Source of the DNA: Streptomyces malaysiensis subsp. samsunensis
GTDB taxonomy: Bacteria; Actinomycetota; Actinomycetes; Streptomycetales; Streptomycetaceae
Assembly: GCF_024519315.1 (NCBI RefSeq)
Contig: NZ_JANIIC010000020.1
Location: forward strand, 1 to 64,000
Length of the DNA stretch: 64,000 nucleotides
Direction of reading: 5' to 3'
A model generated the notes under the pieces. That model was given only the letters and a program-made list of their open reading frames with translations, searched no databases and was not told where the DNA came from. This document shows positions 28,681 to 39,352 of the stretch, piece by piece. A program made the translations under genes and the position numbers. The stretch's first letter is position 1, and the number at the start of each line of letters is the position of its first letter.

Positions 28681-29537
28681 CCACCACGACCACCACCTCC
28701 TCCGGCATCCGGCGCGCCGCCGGGCCCGCCCCCGCGCGACTGCCCGGCGCCTGGACCCTCGGGCTGCACCGGGGCGCCCTCGAGCTCAGGCAGTTCTTCC
28801 GCCAGCGCGAACAGGTCGTCTTCACCTTCGCCTTCCCCGTCGTCTTCCTGGCCCTGTTCGCCTCGATCTTCCGGGACGATGTGCGGGGCGCGGGCGTGAC
28901 CGCCTCCCAGCTCTACGCCGCGGCGATGATCGCGTCGGGGGTGATGTCGACCAGCTTCCAGTCGCTGGGCGTCTCCATCGCGCTCGAACGGGACGAGAAG
29001 GTGCTGCGGCGGCTGGGCGGTACGCCGATGCCCCCGGCCGCGTACTTCCTCGGCAAGCTGTGGCTGGTCCTGGTCTCCGGGATCGCCGAGACGGTGCTGC
29101 TGCTGGCCGTCGGCACGGCCTGCTTCGATCTCGAGCTGCCGACGGGCGCGGCCACCTGGTTCACCTTCACCTGGGTCTTCGCCCTCGGGCTGACCGGCTG
29201 TGCGCTGCTGGGCATCGCGATCAGCAGTGTGCCGCGCTCCGGTAAGAGCGCCACCTCGGTGGTGGTCCTGCCGTTCCTGGTGCTCCAGTTCATCTCCGGT
29301 GTCTTCATCTCGATCGACACGCTGCCGGACTGGATGCTGAACGTGGGCGCCCTGTTCCCGCTGAAGTGGATGTGCCAGGGGTTCCGCGGGGTGTTCCTGC
29401 CGGAGTCGGCGGCCGTGCTTGAGCAGGCGGGCTCGTGGGAATACGGCCGGATCGCCCTGGTGCTGGGCGCGTGGTGCGTCGGAGGATTGGTGCTGTGTCT
29501 GCTGACCTTCCGTTGGAAGAGCCACCGGGACGGCTGA
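28677..29537 (+). CDS. ABC-2 type transporter permease
   Basis: 286 aa with six predicted membrane helices, the first after a basic N-terminal about 40 residues (VVFTFAFPVVFLALFASIF), others including AAAMIASGVMSTSFQSLGVS, LWLVLVSGIAETVLLLAVG, WFTFTWVFALGLTGCALLG, VVVLPFLVLQFISGVFISI and IALVLGAWCVGGLVLCLLTF. Typical partner of a DrrA-like ATPase. Its end overlaps the start of the sensor kinase gene by 43 nt, indicating one operon of four genes. Confidence 0.93.
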   Translation: MTTTTTTSSGIRRAAGPAPARLPGAWTLGLHRGALELRQFFRQREQVVFTFAFPVVFLALFASIFRDDVRGAGVTASQLYAAAMIASGVMSTSFQSLGVSIALERDEKVLRRLGGTPMPPAAYFLGKLWLVLVSGIAETVLLLAVGTACFDLELPTGAATWFTFTWVFALGLTGCALLGIAISSVPRSGKSATSVVVLPFLVLQFISGVFISIDTLPDWMLNVGALFPLKWMCQGFRGVFLPESAAVLEQAGSWEYGRIALVLGAWCVGGLVLCLLTFRWKSHRDG

Positions 29538-30782
29538 GCGAACCGGCCGGCCCTCGCGATCCCGACGTGTACAACCGCACCTACCGGCGCTGGGACGTCT
29601 ATTTCGCGATCGTGTTCGCGGCCACCTTCCTGTTCGTGCTGAGCGGATCGGACCTCGGGACCGGACCGCGCGTGGTCGCGGCGGCCTTCTTCGCCGCGAC
29701 CGCGCCGTGGTACGTGCTGGTCGGCCGGCCGGTGCTGCTCACCGAAGGGGAGGACCAGCCCCGGGCGGTGGCCTATCTGGTGGGGCTCTTCCTGCTGTTC
29801 GTGGTGCCGTCCGCGCTGGACGGCGAGACCCGGATCGCCATCTTCGCGCTGACGCCGCAGTGCTTCATGCTGCTGCGGATGCGCAGGGCGCTGATCGCCG
29901 TCACCGTGATCAACATCGCCCCGGTGGTGGTCTGGGCGCTCGTGGAGCGGCCGGACTCCGGGGATCTGTTCTTCAACTCCCTCTTCGCGGCCGTCTCATG
30001 CGCCTTCTCACTGCTCATCGGCAGCTGGATCATCATGGTCCTCCAGCAGAGCGCCGAGCGCGCCCGGCTGATCGCCGAACTGGACGCCACCCGCGAGGAG
30101 GTGGCCCGGCTGTCGGCCGCGCACGGCGCCCTCGCATCGGCTGAGCCGGGAGATCCATGACACCCTCGGCCAGGGCTTCACCAGCCTGCTGATGCTCGTT
30201 CAGGCCGTGGAGTCCGAGCTGGACCACGATATGCCGCTGGCCCACGGCCACTTGGGCCTCATGGCCCGTACGGCCCGGGAGAACCTCGCCGAGGCCCGCG
30301 CCCTGGTCGCCGGGGCGGGCCCGGCCGACCTGGACGGCAGTTCGCTCCCGGACGCGCTGCGGCGGCTGGCCGCGCGGCACGGGGAGCAGACCGGCTCCCC
30401 CGCCCGCGTCGAGGTCTCGGGGGCGGTACGGCCGCTGCCCGCCGCCGTGGAGGTGGTGGCGCTGCGCGGCTGCCAGGAGGCACTGGCCAACGCCCGCCGG
30501 CACGCCGGGCCGGGCGCGGCGGTGACCATCGCGCTCGGCTACGGCGAGGACGCGCTGCGGCTGCGGGTCGAGGGCACCGGCCGCGGCTTCGACCCGCGCG
30601 CCCCGCGCGAGGGCTACGGCCTGGCCGGGCTGCGCGCACGAGCGGCCGAGGTGGGCGGCACGGCGGAGGTGTCCGCGGCCCCGGGCGAGGGCACGGCGGT
30701 CGCGCTCGAACTGCCCGTCCGGCCGCCCGCCCCCGTCCCCCATCCCTCCCGGCCGACGGTACGAACGAGGAGCGCACGGTGA
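29495..30782 (+). pseudogene. frameshifted sensor histidine kinase (NarL-type partner)
   Basis: The first frame (29495-30160; GTG with GGAGG 9 nt upstream) encodes four or five membrane helices and a coiled coil up to RLSAAHGALA, then runs into an unrelated tail (SAEPGDP). The kinase continues in the next frame from 30138 as RLSREIHDTLGQGFTSLLML, with the phosphoacceptor His in REIHD, and ends in the HATPase domain (LANARRHAG, GRGFDP, YGLAGLRARA, AAPGEGTAVALELP) at 30782, overlapping the response regulator start as GTGA. The join lacks about three family residues, compatible with an 8-nt deletion near 30137. No good start codon exists just before the His, so the gene is probably dead unless the reading is a sequencing error. 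Confidence 0.8.
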
Positions 30783-31399
30783 TCCGGATCCTGATCGCGG
30801 ACGACCATCCGGTGGTGCGGGAGGGGCTGCGCGGCATGCTCGGCGCCGAACCCGATCTGACGGTCGTCGGCGAGGCGGCGAGCGGGCCGCGGGCGGAGGC
30901 GCTGTGTGCCTCGCTGCACCCCGATGTGGTGCTGATGGACCTGCGGATGCCGGACGGCGACGGGGTGGAGTCGATCGCCCGGATGACCGCCGCCGGGCTG
31001 CCGTCCCGGGTGATCGTGCTGACCACGTACGAGACGGACGGGGACATCCTGCGCGCGGTGGAGGCGGGTGCGGCGGGCTATCTGCTCAAGGACATGCCCC
31101 GCGCCGAACTCGCCGGGGCCGTACGCTCCGCCGCCCGCGGTGAGACGGTGCTGGCCCCGTCGGTCGCCGCCCGGCTCATGGACCAGCTGCGCGACCGGCC
31201 CGAGCGCCCCCGCCTCTCCGAACGTGAGACGGCCGTGCTGCGGCTGGTCGCGGAGGGGTGCACCAACGCGGAGATCGGCCGCCGTCTGTTCATCGGCGAA
31301 TCGACGGTGAAGACCCATCTGCTGCGGGCCTTCGGCAAGCTGGGCGTGGACGACCGCACCGCGGCGGTCACCAGCGCGATGCGGCTGGGGCTGCTCTAG
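30779..31399 (+). CDS. LuxR/NarL-family response regulator
   Basis: 206 aa. Receiver domain with acidic pocket (ILIADDHPV), phosphoacceptor D54 in VVLMDLRMPDG, and Lys in YLLKDMP; C-terminal LuxR helix-turn-helix (LSERETAVLRLVAEGCTNAE ... GESTVKTHLLRAFGKLGV). It is transcribed with the broken kinase and ABC exporter; in such four-gene operons the regulator commonly activates the exporter. GTG start at 30779. The regulator itself is intact, so it may now depend on small-molecule phosphodonors or another kinase (inference). Confidence 0.95.
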   Translation: MIRILIADDHPVVREGLRGMLGAEPDLTVVGEAASGPRAEALCASLHPDVVLMDLRMPDGDGVESIARMTAAGLPSRVIVLTTYETDGDILRAVEAGAAGYLLKDMPRAELAGAVRSAARGETVLAPSVAARLMDQLRDRPERPRLSERETAVLRLVAEGCTNAEIGRRLFIGESTVKTHLLRAFGKLGVDDRTAAVTSAMRLGLL

Positions 31400-31404
31400 A
31401 GCGG

Positions 31405-31440
31405 CGTAAGGGGCCCGGGAACCTCCCCAGGCCCCTTACG
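31405..31440. terminator. bidirectional terminator between response regulator and hisS
   Basis: An 11-bp stem (CGTAAGGGGCC and complement) with a 14-nt loop lies between the two convergent genes, 6 nt from the regulator stop and 11 nt from the hisS stop. Confidence 0.8.
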
Positions 31441-31450
31441 GCGGCGTCGC

Positions 31451-32713
31451 TCAGCCGAGGCGCGAGCGGACCGCCTCGACCACCTCGGCCAGCGGCACCG
31501 GCGCCTGCTCGCCGGACTCCATGTCCTTCAGCTGGACCACGTCCTCGGCGAGGTCGCGCTCACCTGCCACGATCGTGTAGCGCGCACCGCTGCGGTTGGC
31601 CGCCTTCATCGCGGCCTTCAGGCCCTTGCCGCCGTAGGCGAAGTCCGTGGCGACACCCGCCGTGCGGAGCTCGCCGACCACGCCGAAGAGGACCTTCCTG
31701 GCCTCCTCCCCCAGCGGCACCGCGAAGACGCTGACGGCGTCGGGCAGATCCAGCTCGATGCCCTCGGCCTCCAGCGCGAGCACCGTGCGGTCCACACCGA
31801 GCGCCCAGCCCACCGACGGCAGCGCCGGACCGCCGATCATCTCGGACAGCCCGTCGTAGCGGCCGCCCCCGCCGACCGCGGACTGCGAGCCCAGCCCGTC
31901 GTGGACGAACTCGAAGGTCGTCCGGGTGTAGTAGTCCAGGCCGCGCACCAGCTTGGCGTCGTCCTCGAAGGTCACACCCCGCGCGGTGATCAGCTCGCGG
32001 ACCTCCGCGTGGTACGCCTTGCACTCCTCGCACAGGTAGTCGCGCAGCAGCGGGGCGTCGGCCAGCTGCTTGCGCACCGCCTCGCGCTTGTCGTCCAGCA
32101 CCCGCAGCGGGTTGATCTCGACGCGCCGCCGGGTGTCCTCGTCCAGGTCCAGGGCGCGCAGGAAGTCCTGGAGGGCGGCCCGGTAGACGGGGCGGCAGGT
32201 GGCGTCGCCCAGCGAGTTCAGCAGGATGCGGAAGTTCCGCAGCCCAAGCGAGCGGTAGGCGTCGTGGGCCAGGATGATCAGCTCGGCGTCCAGGGCCGGG
32301 TCCTCGGCGCCGATCGCCTCCGCGCCGACCTGCGAGAAGTGGCGGTAGCGGCCCTTCTGCGGCCGCTCGTAGCGGTAGTACGAGCCCGAGTACCAGAGCT
32401 TGACCGGCAGGGATCCGGCCTTGTGCAGATTGGCCTCCAGGGCGGCGCGCAGCACCGATGCGGTGCCCTCGGGGCGCAGCGCGAGCTCGTCACCGCCCTT
32501 GGTGGTGAGGGTGTACATCTCCTTGGTCACGATGTCGGTGGACTCACCGACGCCGCGCGCGAAGAGCTCCACGTTCTCGAAGCCGGGGGTCTCGATATAG
32601 CCGTAGCCGGAGCGCTTGAGCGGTGCGGCGATCGCCTCGCGCACCGCGAGGAAGGTCGCGGAGGCCGGCGGGATCAGGTCGTACGTGCCCCGGGGGGCCT
32701 TGAAGGTGCTCAA
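31451..32713 (-). CDS. hisS: histidyl-tRNA synthetase
   Basis: 420 aa class II synthetase. Motif 2 region RYRHFSQVGAEAIG, the histidine-A motif KLVRGLDYYTRTTFEF, and motif 3 GVDRTVLALEAE are present; the C-terminal anticodon-binding domain contains FAYGGKGLKAAMKAANRSGA. The start is a TTG at 32713 (STFKAPRGTYDL, the family's N-terminus) with a weak GAGAG upstream. It sits 13 nt downstream of the MBL hydrolase gene. Confidence 0.96.
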   Translation of the reverse strand: MSTFKAPRGTYDLIPPASATFLAVREAIAAPLKRSGYGYIETPGFENVELFARGVGESTDIVTKEMYTLTTKGGDELALRPEGTASVLRAALEANLHKAGSLPVKLWYSGSYYRYERPQKGRYRHFSQVGAEAIGAEDPALDAELIILAHDAYRSLGLRNFRILLNSLGDATCRPVYRAALQDFLRALDLDEDTRRRVEINPLRVLDDKREAVRKQLADAPLLRDYLCEECKAYHAEVRELITARGVTFEDDAKLVRGLDYYTRTTFEFVHDGLGSQSAVGGGGRYDGLSEMIGGPALPSVGWALGVDRTVLALEAEGIELDLPDAVSVFAVPLGEEARKVLFGVVGELRTAGVATDFAYGGKGLKAAMKAANRSGARYTIVAGERDLAEDVVQLKDMESGEQAPVPLAEVVEAVRSRLG

Positions 32714-32726
32714 CGGAAGTCTCTCG

Positions 32727-33443
32727 TCACATTCCTCGTCGCGGAGCCGGGCGCCGGGCGCCGTCTCCCAGGCCGGCGGCCACCTCCCGCAGAAACGGGT
32801 TGGTGGCGCGCTCACGGCCGATGCTGGTCTGGGGGCCATGGCCGGACAGCACCACGGTCGAGTCGTCGAGCGGCAGGACCACACGGGCCAGCGACTCGAG
32901 GATCTCGGCGTGATCGCCGCCGGGCAGATCGGTGCGTCCGATGGAGCCGGCGAAGAGCAGATCGCCCGAGAAGAAGACGGACGGGGTGTCCGCCTGCTCG
33001 GGCATCCGGAAGGTCACCGACCCCTTGGTATGGCCCGGGGCGTGCGCGACGGTGAGCTCCAGACCGGCCAGCTTCAGCTCGGCGCCGTCCGTCAGCTCCC
33101 TGACGTCGTCCGGCTCGCCCACGGTCAGATCGCCCAGCAGAGGCATGCCGACGGAGCGGGGAAAGGCCCTCTCGGGCTCGCTCAGCAGGATGCGGTCGGA
33201 CGGGTGGATCCAGGCCGGTACGTCATGGGCGCCGCACACCGGCATGACCGAGGCGATGTGGTCGATGTGCCCGTGGGTGAGGACGACGGCGACGGGCTTG
33301 AGCCGATGCTTGGCGACCGCCTCCTCGACTCCCTGGGTCGCCTCGACGCCCGGGTCGATGATCACGCACTCCTCGCCCGCCGCGGGAGCGACCAGGTAGC
33401 AGTTGGTCCCAAACGATCCGGCGGGGAACCCGGCAATGAGCAC
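32727..33443 (-). CDS. MBL-fold metallo-hydrolase (glyoxalase II-like)
   Basis: 238 aa. The di-metal motif THGHIDH is at residues 56-62, with further His in HAPGHTKG and the bridging Asp in FFSGDLLFAGSIGRTD; the last His is in LSGHGPQTSIG. The protein is the single-domain type that is the usual neighbour of hisS in many Gram-positives. It probably hydrolyses thioesters such as S-lactoyl-mycothiol or is a general hydrolase; the substrate is not proven. Confidence 0.93.
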   Translation of the reverse strand: MLIAGFPAGSFGTNCYLVAPAAGEECVIIDPGVEATQGVEEAVAKHRLKPVAVVLTHGHIDHIASVMPVCGAHDVPAWIHPSDRILLSEPERAFPRSVGMPLLGDLTVGEPDDVRELTDGAELKLAGLELTVAHAPGHTKGSVTFRMPEQADTPSVFFSGDLLFAGSIGRTDLPGGDHAEILESLARVVLPLDDSTVVLSGHGPQTSIGRERATNPFLREVAAGLGDGARRPAPRRGM

Positions 33444-33596
33444 GATCGTCCTTCACTGTCGTCCGGTGGAAGATTGTCGGCGGCTTCAGAGCCTACCGGC
33501 GGCGCCCCTGCCACAGCGAACCCGTATACGGTACGGCCGAGCCCTCGTACACAAACAGCAGCACATCGACGGCACACGCCATGAGGAGACGACCCG

Positions 33597-34460
33597 GTGG
33601 TCAGTAACGAGCAGCGGCGGCGGCAACTCGCCCGGGAGAAGTACCTTCGGCAGCAGCAGCGGCGCGAAACGGCCCGGCGCAAGTCACGTCAGCGCAATGT
33701 GGTGATCGCCGCCGTGCTGGCCGTGGTCCTGGCCGGGGGCGGGGCCGTGGCGGCCACGGGCGCGCTGGCCGGGAACGACAAGGACAAGAAGGACGACGCC
33801 GCCGCGTCCGCGACCCCCTCGGACGCCCCCTCGAGCAAGGCTCCGGACCCCTGCGCCAAGGAGGCGAAGGCGGTCGCCGGCGAGAAGCCCAAGAAGATGT
33901 CGTGGAAGAAGGAGCCCGAGGTCACGGTCGACAAGTCGGCTTCCTACACCATGAAGCTGGAGACGACCTGCGGGGACATGTCGGTGACCATGGACGCCGG
34001 CAAGGCGCCGCACACGGTCAACTCCTTCGACTTCCTGGCGGGCAAGGGCTACTTCGACCACACCAAGTGCCACCGGCTGGTGAACTCGGGGATCTACGTA
34101 TTGCAGTGCGGTGATCCGCAGGGCACCGGCGCGGGCGGCCCCGGCTACACGCTCCCGGACGAGAACCTGAAGGACCCCTCGATCAAGGGCGGCAAGTACC
34201 CGGCCGGCACCGTCGCCATGGCCAACCAGTACAACCCGCAGACCAAGCAGGGCAAGAACACCGGCGGCAGCCAGTTCTTCCTGGTCTACAAGGAGAGCGA
34301 GCTCCCGCCGTACTACACGCCTTTCGGCACGGTGGACGAGGCCGGTATGAAGGTCCTGAAGAAGATCGCCAATGCCGGGGCCGGGGCCCCGGACCAGACG
34401 ATGAACACCGCCCCGAACGCCAGCGTGGTGATCAACAAGGCGACGGTCGGCAAGTCCTGA
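33597..34460 (+). CDS. membrane-anchored cyclophilin-type peptidyl-prolyl isomerase
   Basis: 287 aa. A basic N-terminus (residues 1-34, many Arg and Gln) precedes one membrane helix (NVVIAAVLAVVLAGGGAVAAT), a Ser/Pro/Ala/Lys linker, and a cyclophilin domain of about 165 residues (TTCGDMSVTMDAGKAPHTVN, FDHTKCHRL, GGSQFFLVY, YTPFGTVDEAG). The signal-anchor and no lipobox suggest the enzyme stays membrane-attached with the isomerase outside. Active-site residues are partly substituted (the usual RxxxxFMxQ segment reads HRLVNSGIYVLQCGD), so isomerase activity may be low. GTG start at 33597 with GAGGAG 8 nt upstream. Confidence 0.93.
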   Translation: MVSNEQRRRQLAREKYLRQQQRRETARRKSRQRNVVIAAVLAVVLAGGGAVAATGALAGNDKDKKDDAAASATPSDAPSSKAPDPCAKEAKAVAGEKPKKMSWKKEPEVTVDKSASYTMKLETTCGDMSVTMDAGKAPHTVNSFDFLAGKGYFDHTKCHRLVNSGIYVLQCGDPQGTGAGGPGYTLPDENLKDPSIKGGKYPAGTVAMANQYNPQTKQGKNTGGSQFFLVYKESELPPYYTPFGTVDEAGMKVLKKIANAGAGAPDQTMNTAPNASVVINKATVGKS

Positions 34461-34669
34461 GGTCGCCGACGCGCGTACTGCGAAATTTCGGTCGCGCAGG
34501 ATACGGACAGCCGGGGCACCGGTCGCCTATGTTGGCGTTGTGCAGGGTGCCTGCCCCGGTGGCCGCCACCCTGAAGTGAGACCGGCCAGGGCGTTATCCC
34601 GACCGGAAGAAACTGTGGACGATGCCGGCGGGCCGCGCGCCCGCCCCGGCATCATGTGGAGGAGGCGCT
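34461..34669 (+). promoter_or_regulatory. structured leader upstream of the DUF349 gene
   Basis: This 209-nt gap holds three nested stems: CAGGGTG/CACCCTG (about 34543-34572), GACCGG-type pairing around GGGCGTTATCCC (about 34580-34606), and GATGCCGGCGGGC pairing with GCCCGCC(CC)GGCATC (34621-34653), the last ending 7 nt before GGAGGAGG and the GTG start. It could sequester or expose the ribosome binding site. I do not recognise a named riboswitch class. Confidence 0.4.
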
Positions 34670-35899
34670 GTGAGCAGCGAGCCTTGGGGCCGCGTCGACG
34701 AGGCGGGGACCGTATACGTGCGTACAACCGACGGTGAGCAGGTCGTCGGATCGTGGCAGGCGGGATCACCGGAAGAGGCCCTCGCCTACTTCGAGCGCAA
34801 GTACGACGGTCTGGTCGTCGAGATCGGCCTCCTCGAGCGCCGGGTCAAAACCACCGATCTGTCCGCCAAGGACGCGACGGCCGCCATCGAGCACATCCGG
34901 CAGCAGGTCGACGAGCACCATGTGGTCGGCGATCTGGACGCGCTGCGGAAGCGGCTCGACAAGCTGACCGGAGACGTCGAGTCCCGCCGCGAGCAGCGCA
35001 AGGCGGCCAAGGCGGTCCAGGCCGACGAGGCCCGCAGGGCCAAGGAGGAGCTGGTCGCCGAGGCCGAGCAGCTGGCCGCCAGCGAGCAGTGGCGGGCGGC
35101 CGGGGAGCGGCTGCGTGCCCTGGTGGACCCCTGGAAGGGCCTGCCCCGCCTGGACCGCAAGACGGACGACGAGCTGTGGCACCGCTTCTCGCACGCCCGC
35201 TCGGCGTTCTCCAAGCGGCGCAAGGCGCATTTCGCGGCCCTGGACGCACAGCGTGAGGACGCCCGTCAGACCAAGGAGAAGCTGGTCGCCGAGGCCGAGG
35301 CGCTCTCCGGCTCCACCGACTGGGGTCCCACCGCGGCCCGGTACCGGGAGCTGATGTCGGACTGGAAGGCGGCGGGCCGTGCGCAGCGCGAGGCCGAGGA
35401 GGACCTGTGGAACCGCTTCCGCGGTGCGCAGGACGTCTTCTTCCAGGCGCGCGGCGAGGTCTTCGCGGAGCGCGACGCCGAGCAGCGGGAGAATCTCACC
35501 CGTAAGGAGGAGCTCGTCGTCGAGGCCGAGAAGCTGCTGCCGGTCTCGGACCTGAAGGCGGCCCGCGCGGCCTTCCGGTCGGTCAACGAGCGGTGGGAGG
35601 CCATCGGCCATGTGCCGAGGGACGCCCGCGCCCGGATCGAGGGCCGGATGCACGCGGTGGAGCGCGCCATCCAGGACGCCGAGGACACGGAGTGGCGGCG
35701 GACCAACCCCGAGGCGCGGGCGCGCGCCCAGGGGCTCACCGGCCAGCTTCAGGACGCCGTCGACAAGCTGCGTACCCAGATCGACGCGGCCCGTGCGGCG
35801 GGGAACAACGCGAAGGCCGACAAGCTCTCCAAGGAGCTCGAGGGCCGGCAGGCGCTGCTGGACCAGGCGCTGAAGGGCCTCCAGGAGTTCGGCGGCTGA
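34670..35899 (+). CDS. DUF349 domain-containing protein
   Basis: 409 aa. N-terminal about 60 residues (PWGRVDEAGTVYVRTTDG, SWQAGSPEEALAYFERKYD) then a long charged helical region with three or four DUF349-type repeats, each about 70-80 residues and marked by W-x-D/LWxRF (DELWHRFSHARSAF, DLWNRFRGAQDVFF, RSVNERWEAIGHVPR). The C-terminal helix is coiled-coil-like. GTG start at 34670 (MSSEPWGRVDE) with GGAGGAGG. Function unknown; proteins of the family are often near stringent-response genes, as here next to rel (convergent). Confidence 0.9.
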   Translation: MSSEPWGRVDEAGTVYVRTTDGEQVVGSWQAGSPEEALAYFERKYDGLVVEIGLLERRVKTTDLSAKDATAAIEHIRQQVDEHHVVGDLDALRKRLDKLTGDVESRREQRKAAKAVQADEARRAKEELVAEAEQLAASEQWRAAGERLRALVDPWKGLPRLDRKTDDELWHRFSHARSAFSKRRKAHFAALDAQREDARQTKEKLVAEAEALSGSTDWGPTAARYRELMSDWKAAGRAQREAEEDLWNRFRGAQDVFFQARGEVFAERDAEQRENLTRKEELVVEAEKLLPVSDLKAARAAFRSVNERWEAIGHVPRDARARIEGRMHAVERAIQDAEDTEWRRTNPEARARAQGLTGQLQDAVDKLRTQIDAARAAGNNAKADKLSKELEGRQALLDQALKGLQEFGG

Positions 35900-35923
35900 T
35901 TCGCTGATCCGGCCGATACGGCG

Positions 35924-35955
35924 GCGGCCCCCGGCGCGAAGGCGCCGGGGGCCGC
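35924..35955. terminator. bidirectional terminator between the DUF349 gene and rel
   Basis: A perfect 14-bp stem (GCGGCCCCCGGCGC and complement) closed by a GAAG tetraloop, 25 nt after the DUF349 stop and 51 nt after the rel stop. Confidence 0.85.
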
Positions 35956-36005
35956 TTCGTCGTATGCGCTCGCCGCCGCCGTATGCGCCCGGTGGGGACG
36001 CGTTC

Positions 36006-38537
<2,532 letters not shown>

Positions 38538-38656
38538 GAGCACTCCTAGAGCGGTCCGGACCTCTAAAGGTCGGGCTGCCATGGTATCGATCCCGCCACT
38601 CCGCTTGCCTCTCGACCGCGAAGCCGGGCCTGACCTGGGCAGGAGGGCGGCATGAC

Positions 38657-38695
38657 GGAGGGCGGGGAACCGGCGGTGCGCCGTCCCCGCCCTCC
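38657..38695 (-). terminator. terminator downstream of apt
   Basis: A perfect 12-bp stem (GGAGGGCGGGGA and complement) with a 15-nt loop that can itself pair, 40 nt after the apt stop and 120 nt upstream of rel. It may terminate the yajC-secDF-apt transcript and isolate rel. Confidence 0.8.
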
Positions 38696-38735
38696 GGCGG
38701 TCGTCTCGGCCCGGTACGCGGGCCCGTAACCCGGC

Positions 38736-39335
38736 TCAGACCGTGATCAGGGCCTCCAGCGGGGCGCTGTCGAGCGCGCCCAGCAGACGGCCGCGGCCGT
38801 CGAGGAAGCCGAGCTCCAGCAGCACGGCGACCCCGGCGATCCGGGCCCCGGCCCGCCGGATGAGTTGGAGGGACGCCTCGGCGGTGCCGCCGGTGGCCAG
38901 CACGTCGTCGATCACCAGGACCCGGTCGCCGGGCGCCAGCGCGTCGGCGTGTATCTCGATCTCCGCGGTGCCGTACTCCAGCTCGTACGCCTGGCCGAGC
39001 GTCGCCCCGGGGAGCTTGCCGGCCTTACGGACCGGTACGAAGCCGATTCCGGCGCGGACGGCGGCCGGGGCGGCGAGGATGAAGCCGCGCGCCTCCAGGC
39101 CCACCACCTTGTCCGCCCGGTGCCGGACGCACAGCTCGGCGAGCGCCTCGGTCAGCGCGCCGAAGGCCGCGGCGTCGGCGAGCAGCGGGGTGATGTCCTT
39201 GAACATCACGCCCGGCTTGGGGTAGTCCGGCACGTCCTGGATCCGGCTGAGCAGCAGCGTGCGCAGCTCCTCGGCGGCGGGGCCGCCGAATCCGTCCGGG
39301 GCGCCGTCGGCCGGGGTCCGCGTGGTCTCCGTCAT
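38736..39335 (-). CDS. apt: adenine phosphoribosyltransferase
   Basis: Salvages adenine to AMP. 199 aa. N-terminal about 20 residues are a poorly conserved extension (TRTPADGAPDGFGG). The PRPP-binding motif VLVIDDVLATGGTAEASLQL is at about residues 141-160, and DYPKPGVMFKDITPLL is the family's conserved N-terminal signature. ATG at 39335, 17 nt after the secF stop. Its place between secF and rel is, from memory, the standard actinobacterial order. Confidence 0.96.
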   Translation of the reverse strand: MTETTRTPADGAPDGFGGPAAEELRTLLLSRIQDVPDYPKPGVMFKDITPLLADAAAFGALTEALAELCVRHRADKVVGLEARGFILAAPAAVRAGIGFVPVRKAGKLPGATLGQAYELEYGTAEIEIHADALAPGDRVLVIDDVLATGGTAEASLQLIRRAGARIAGVAVLLELGFLDGRGRLLGALDSAPLEALITV

Positions 39336-39352
39336 GGTTCAGGCTCCCCCGC

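Noticed and set aside
29435..30782. Two separate genes: a small membrane protein and a short ATPase
   Set aside because: The membrane part ends and the HATPase part begins in the next frame across a typical kinase junction; one broken gene explains both.
34543..34655. A known riboswitch class upstream of the DUF349 gene (cobalamin, ZTP, guanidine, c-di-AMP)
   Set aside because: None of the conserved sequence blocks of these classes fits.
38538..38582. Rel start at ATG 38582
   Set aside because: Weak ribosome binding site and non-conserved residues; TTG at 38537 has AGGAG 5 nt upstream and matches the known N-terminus.
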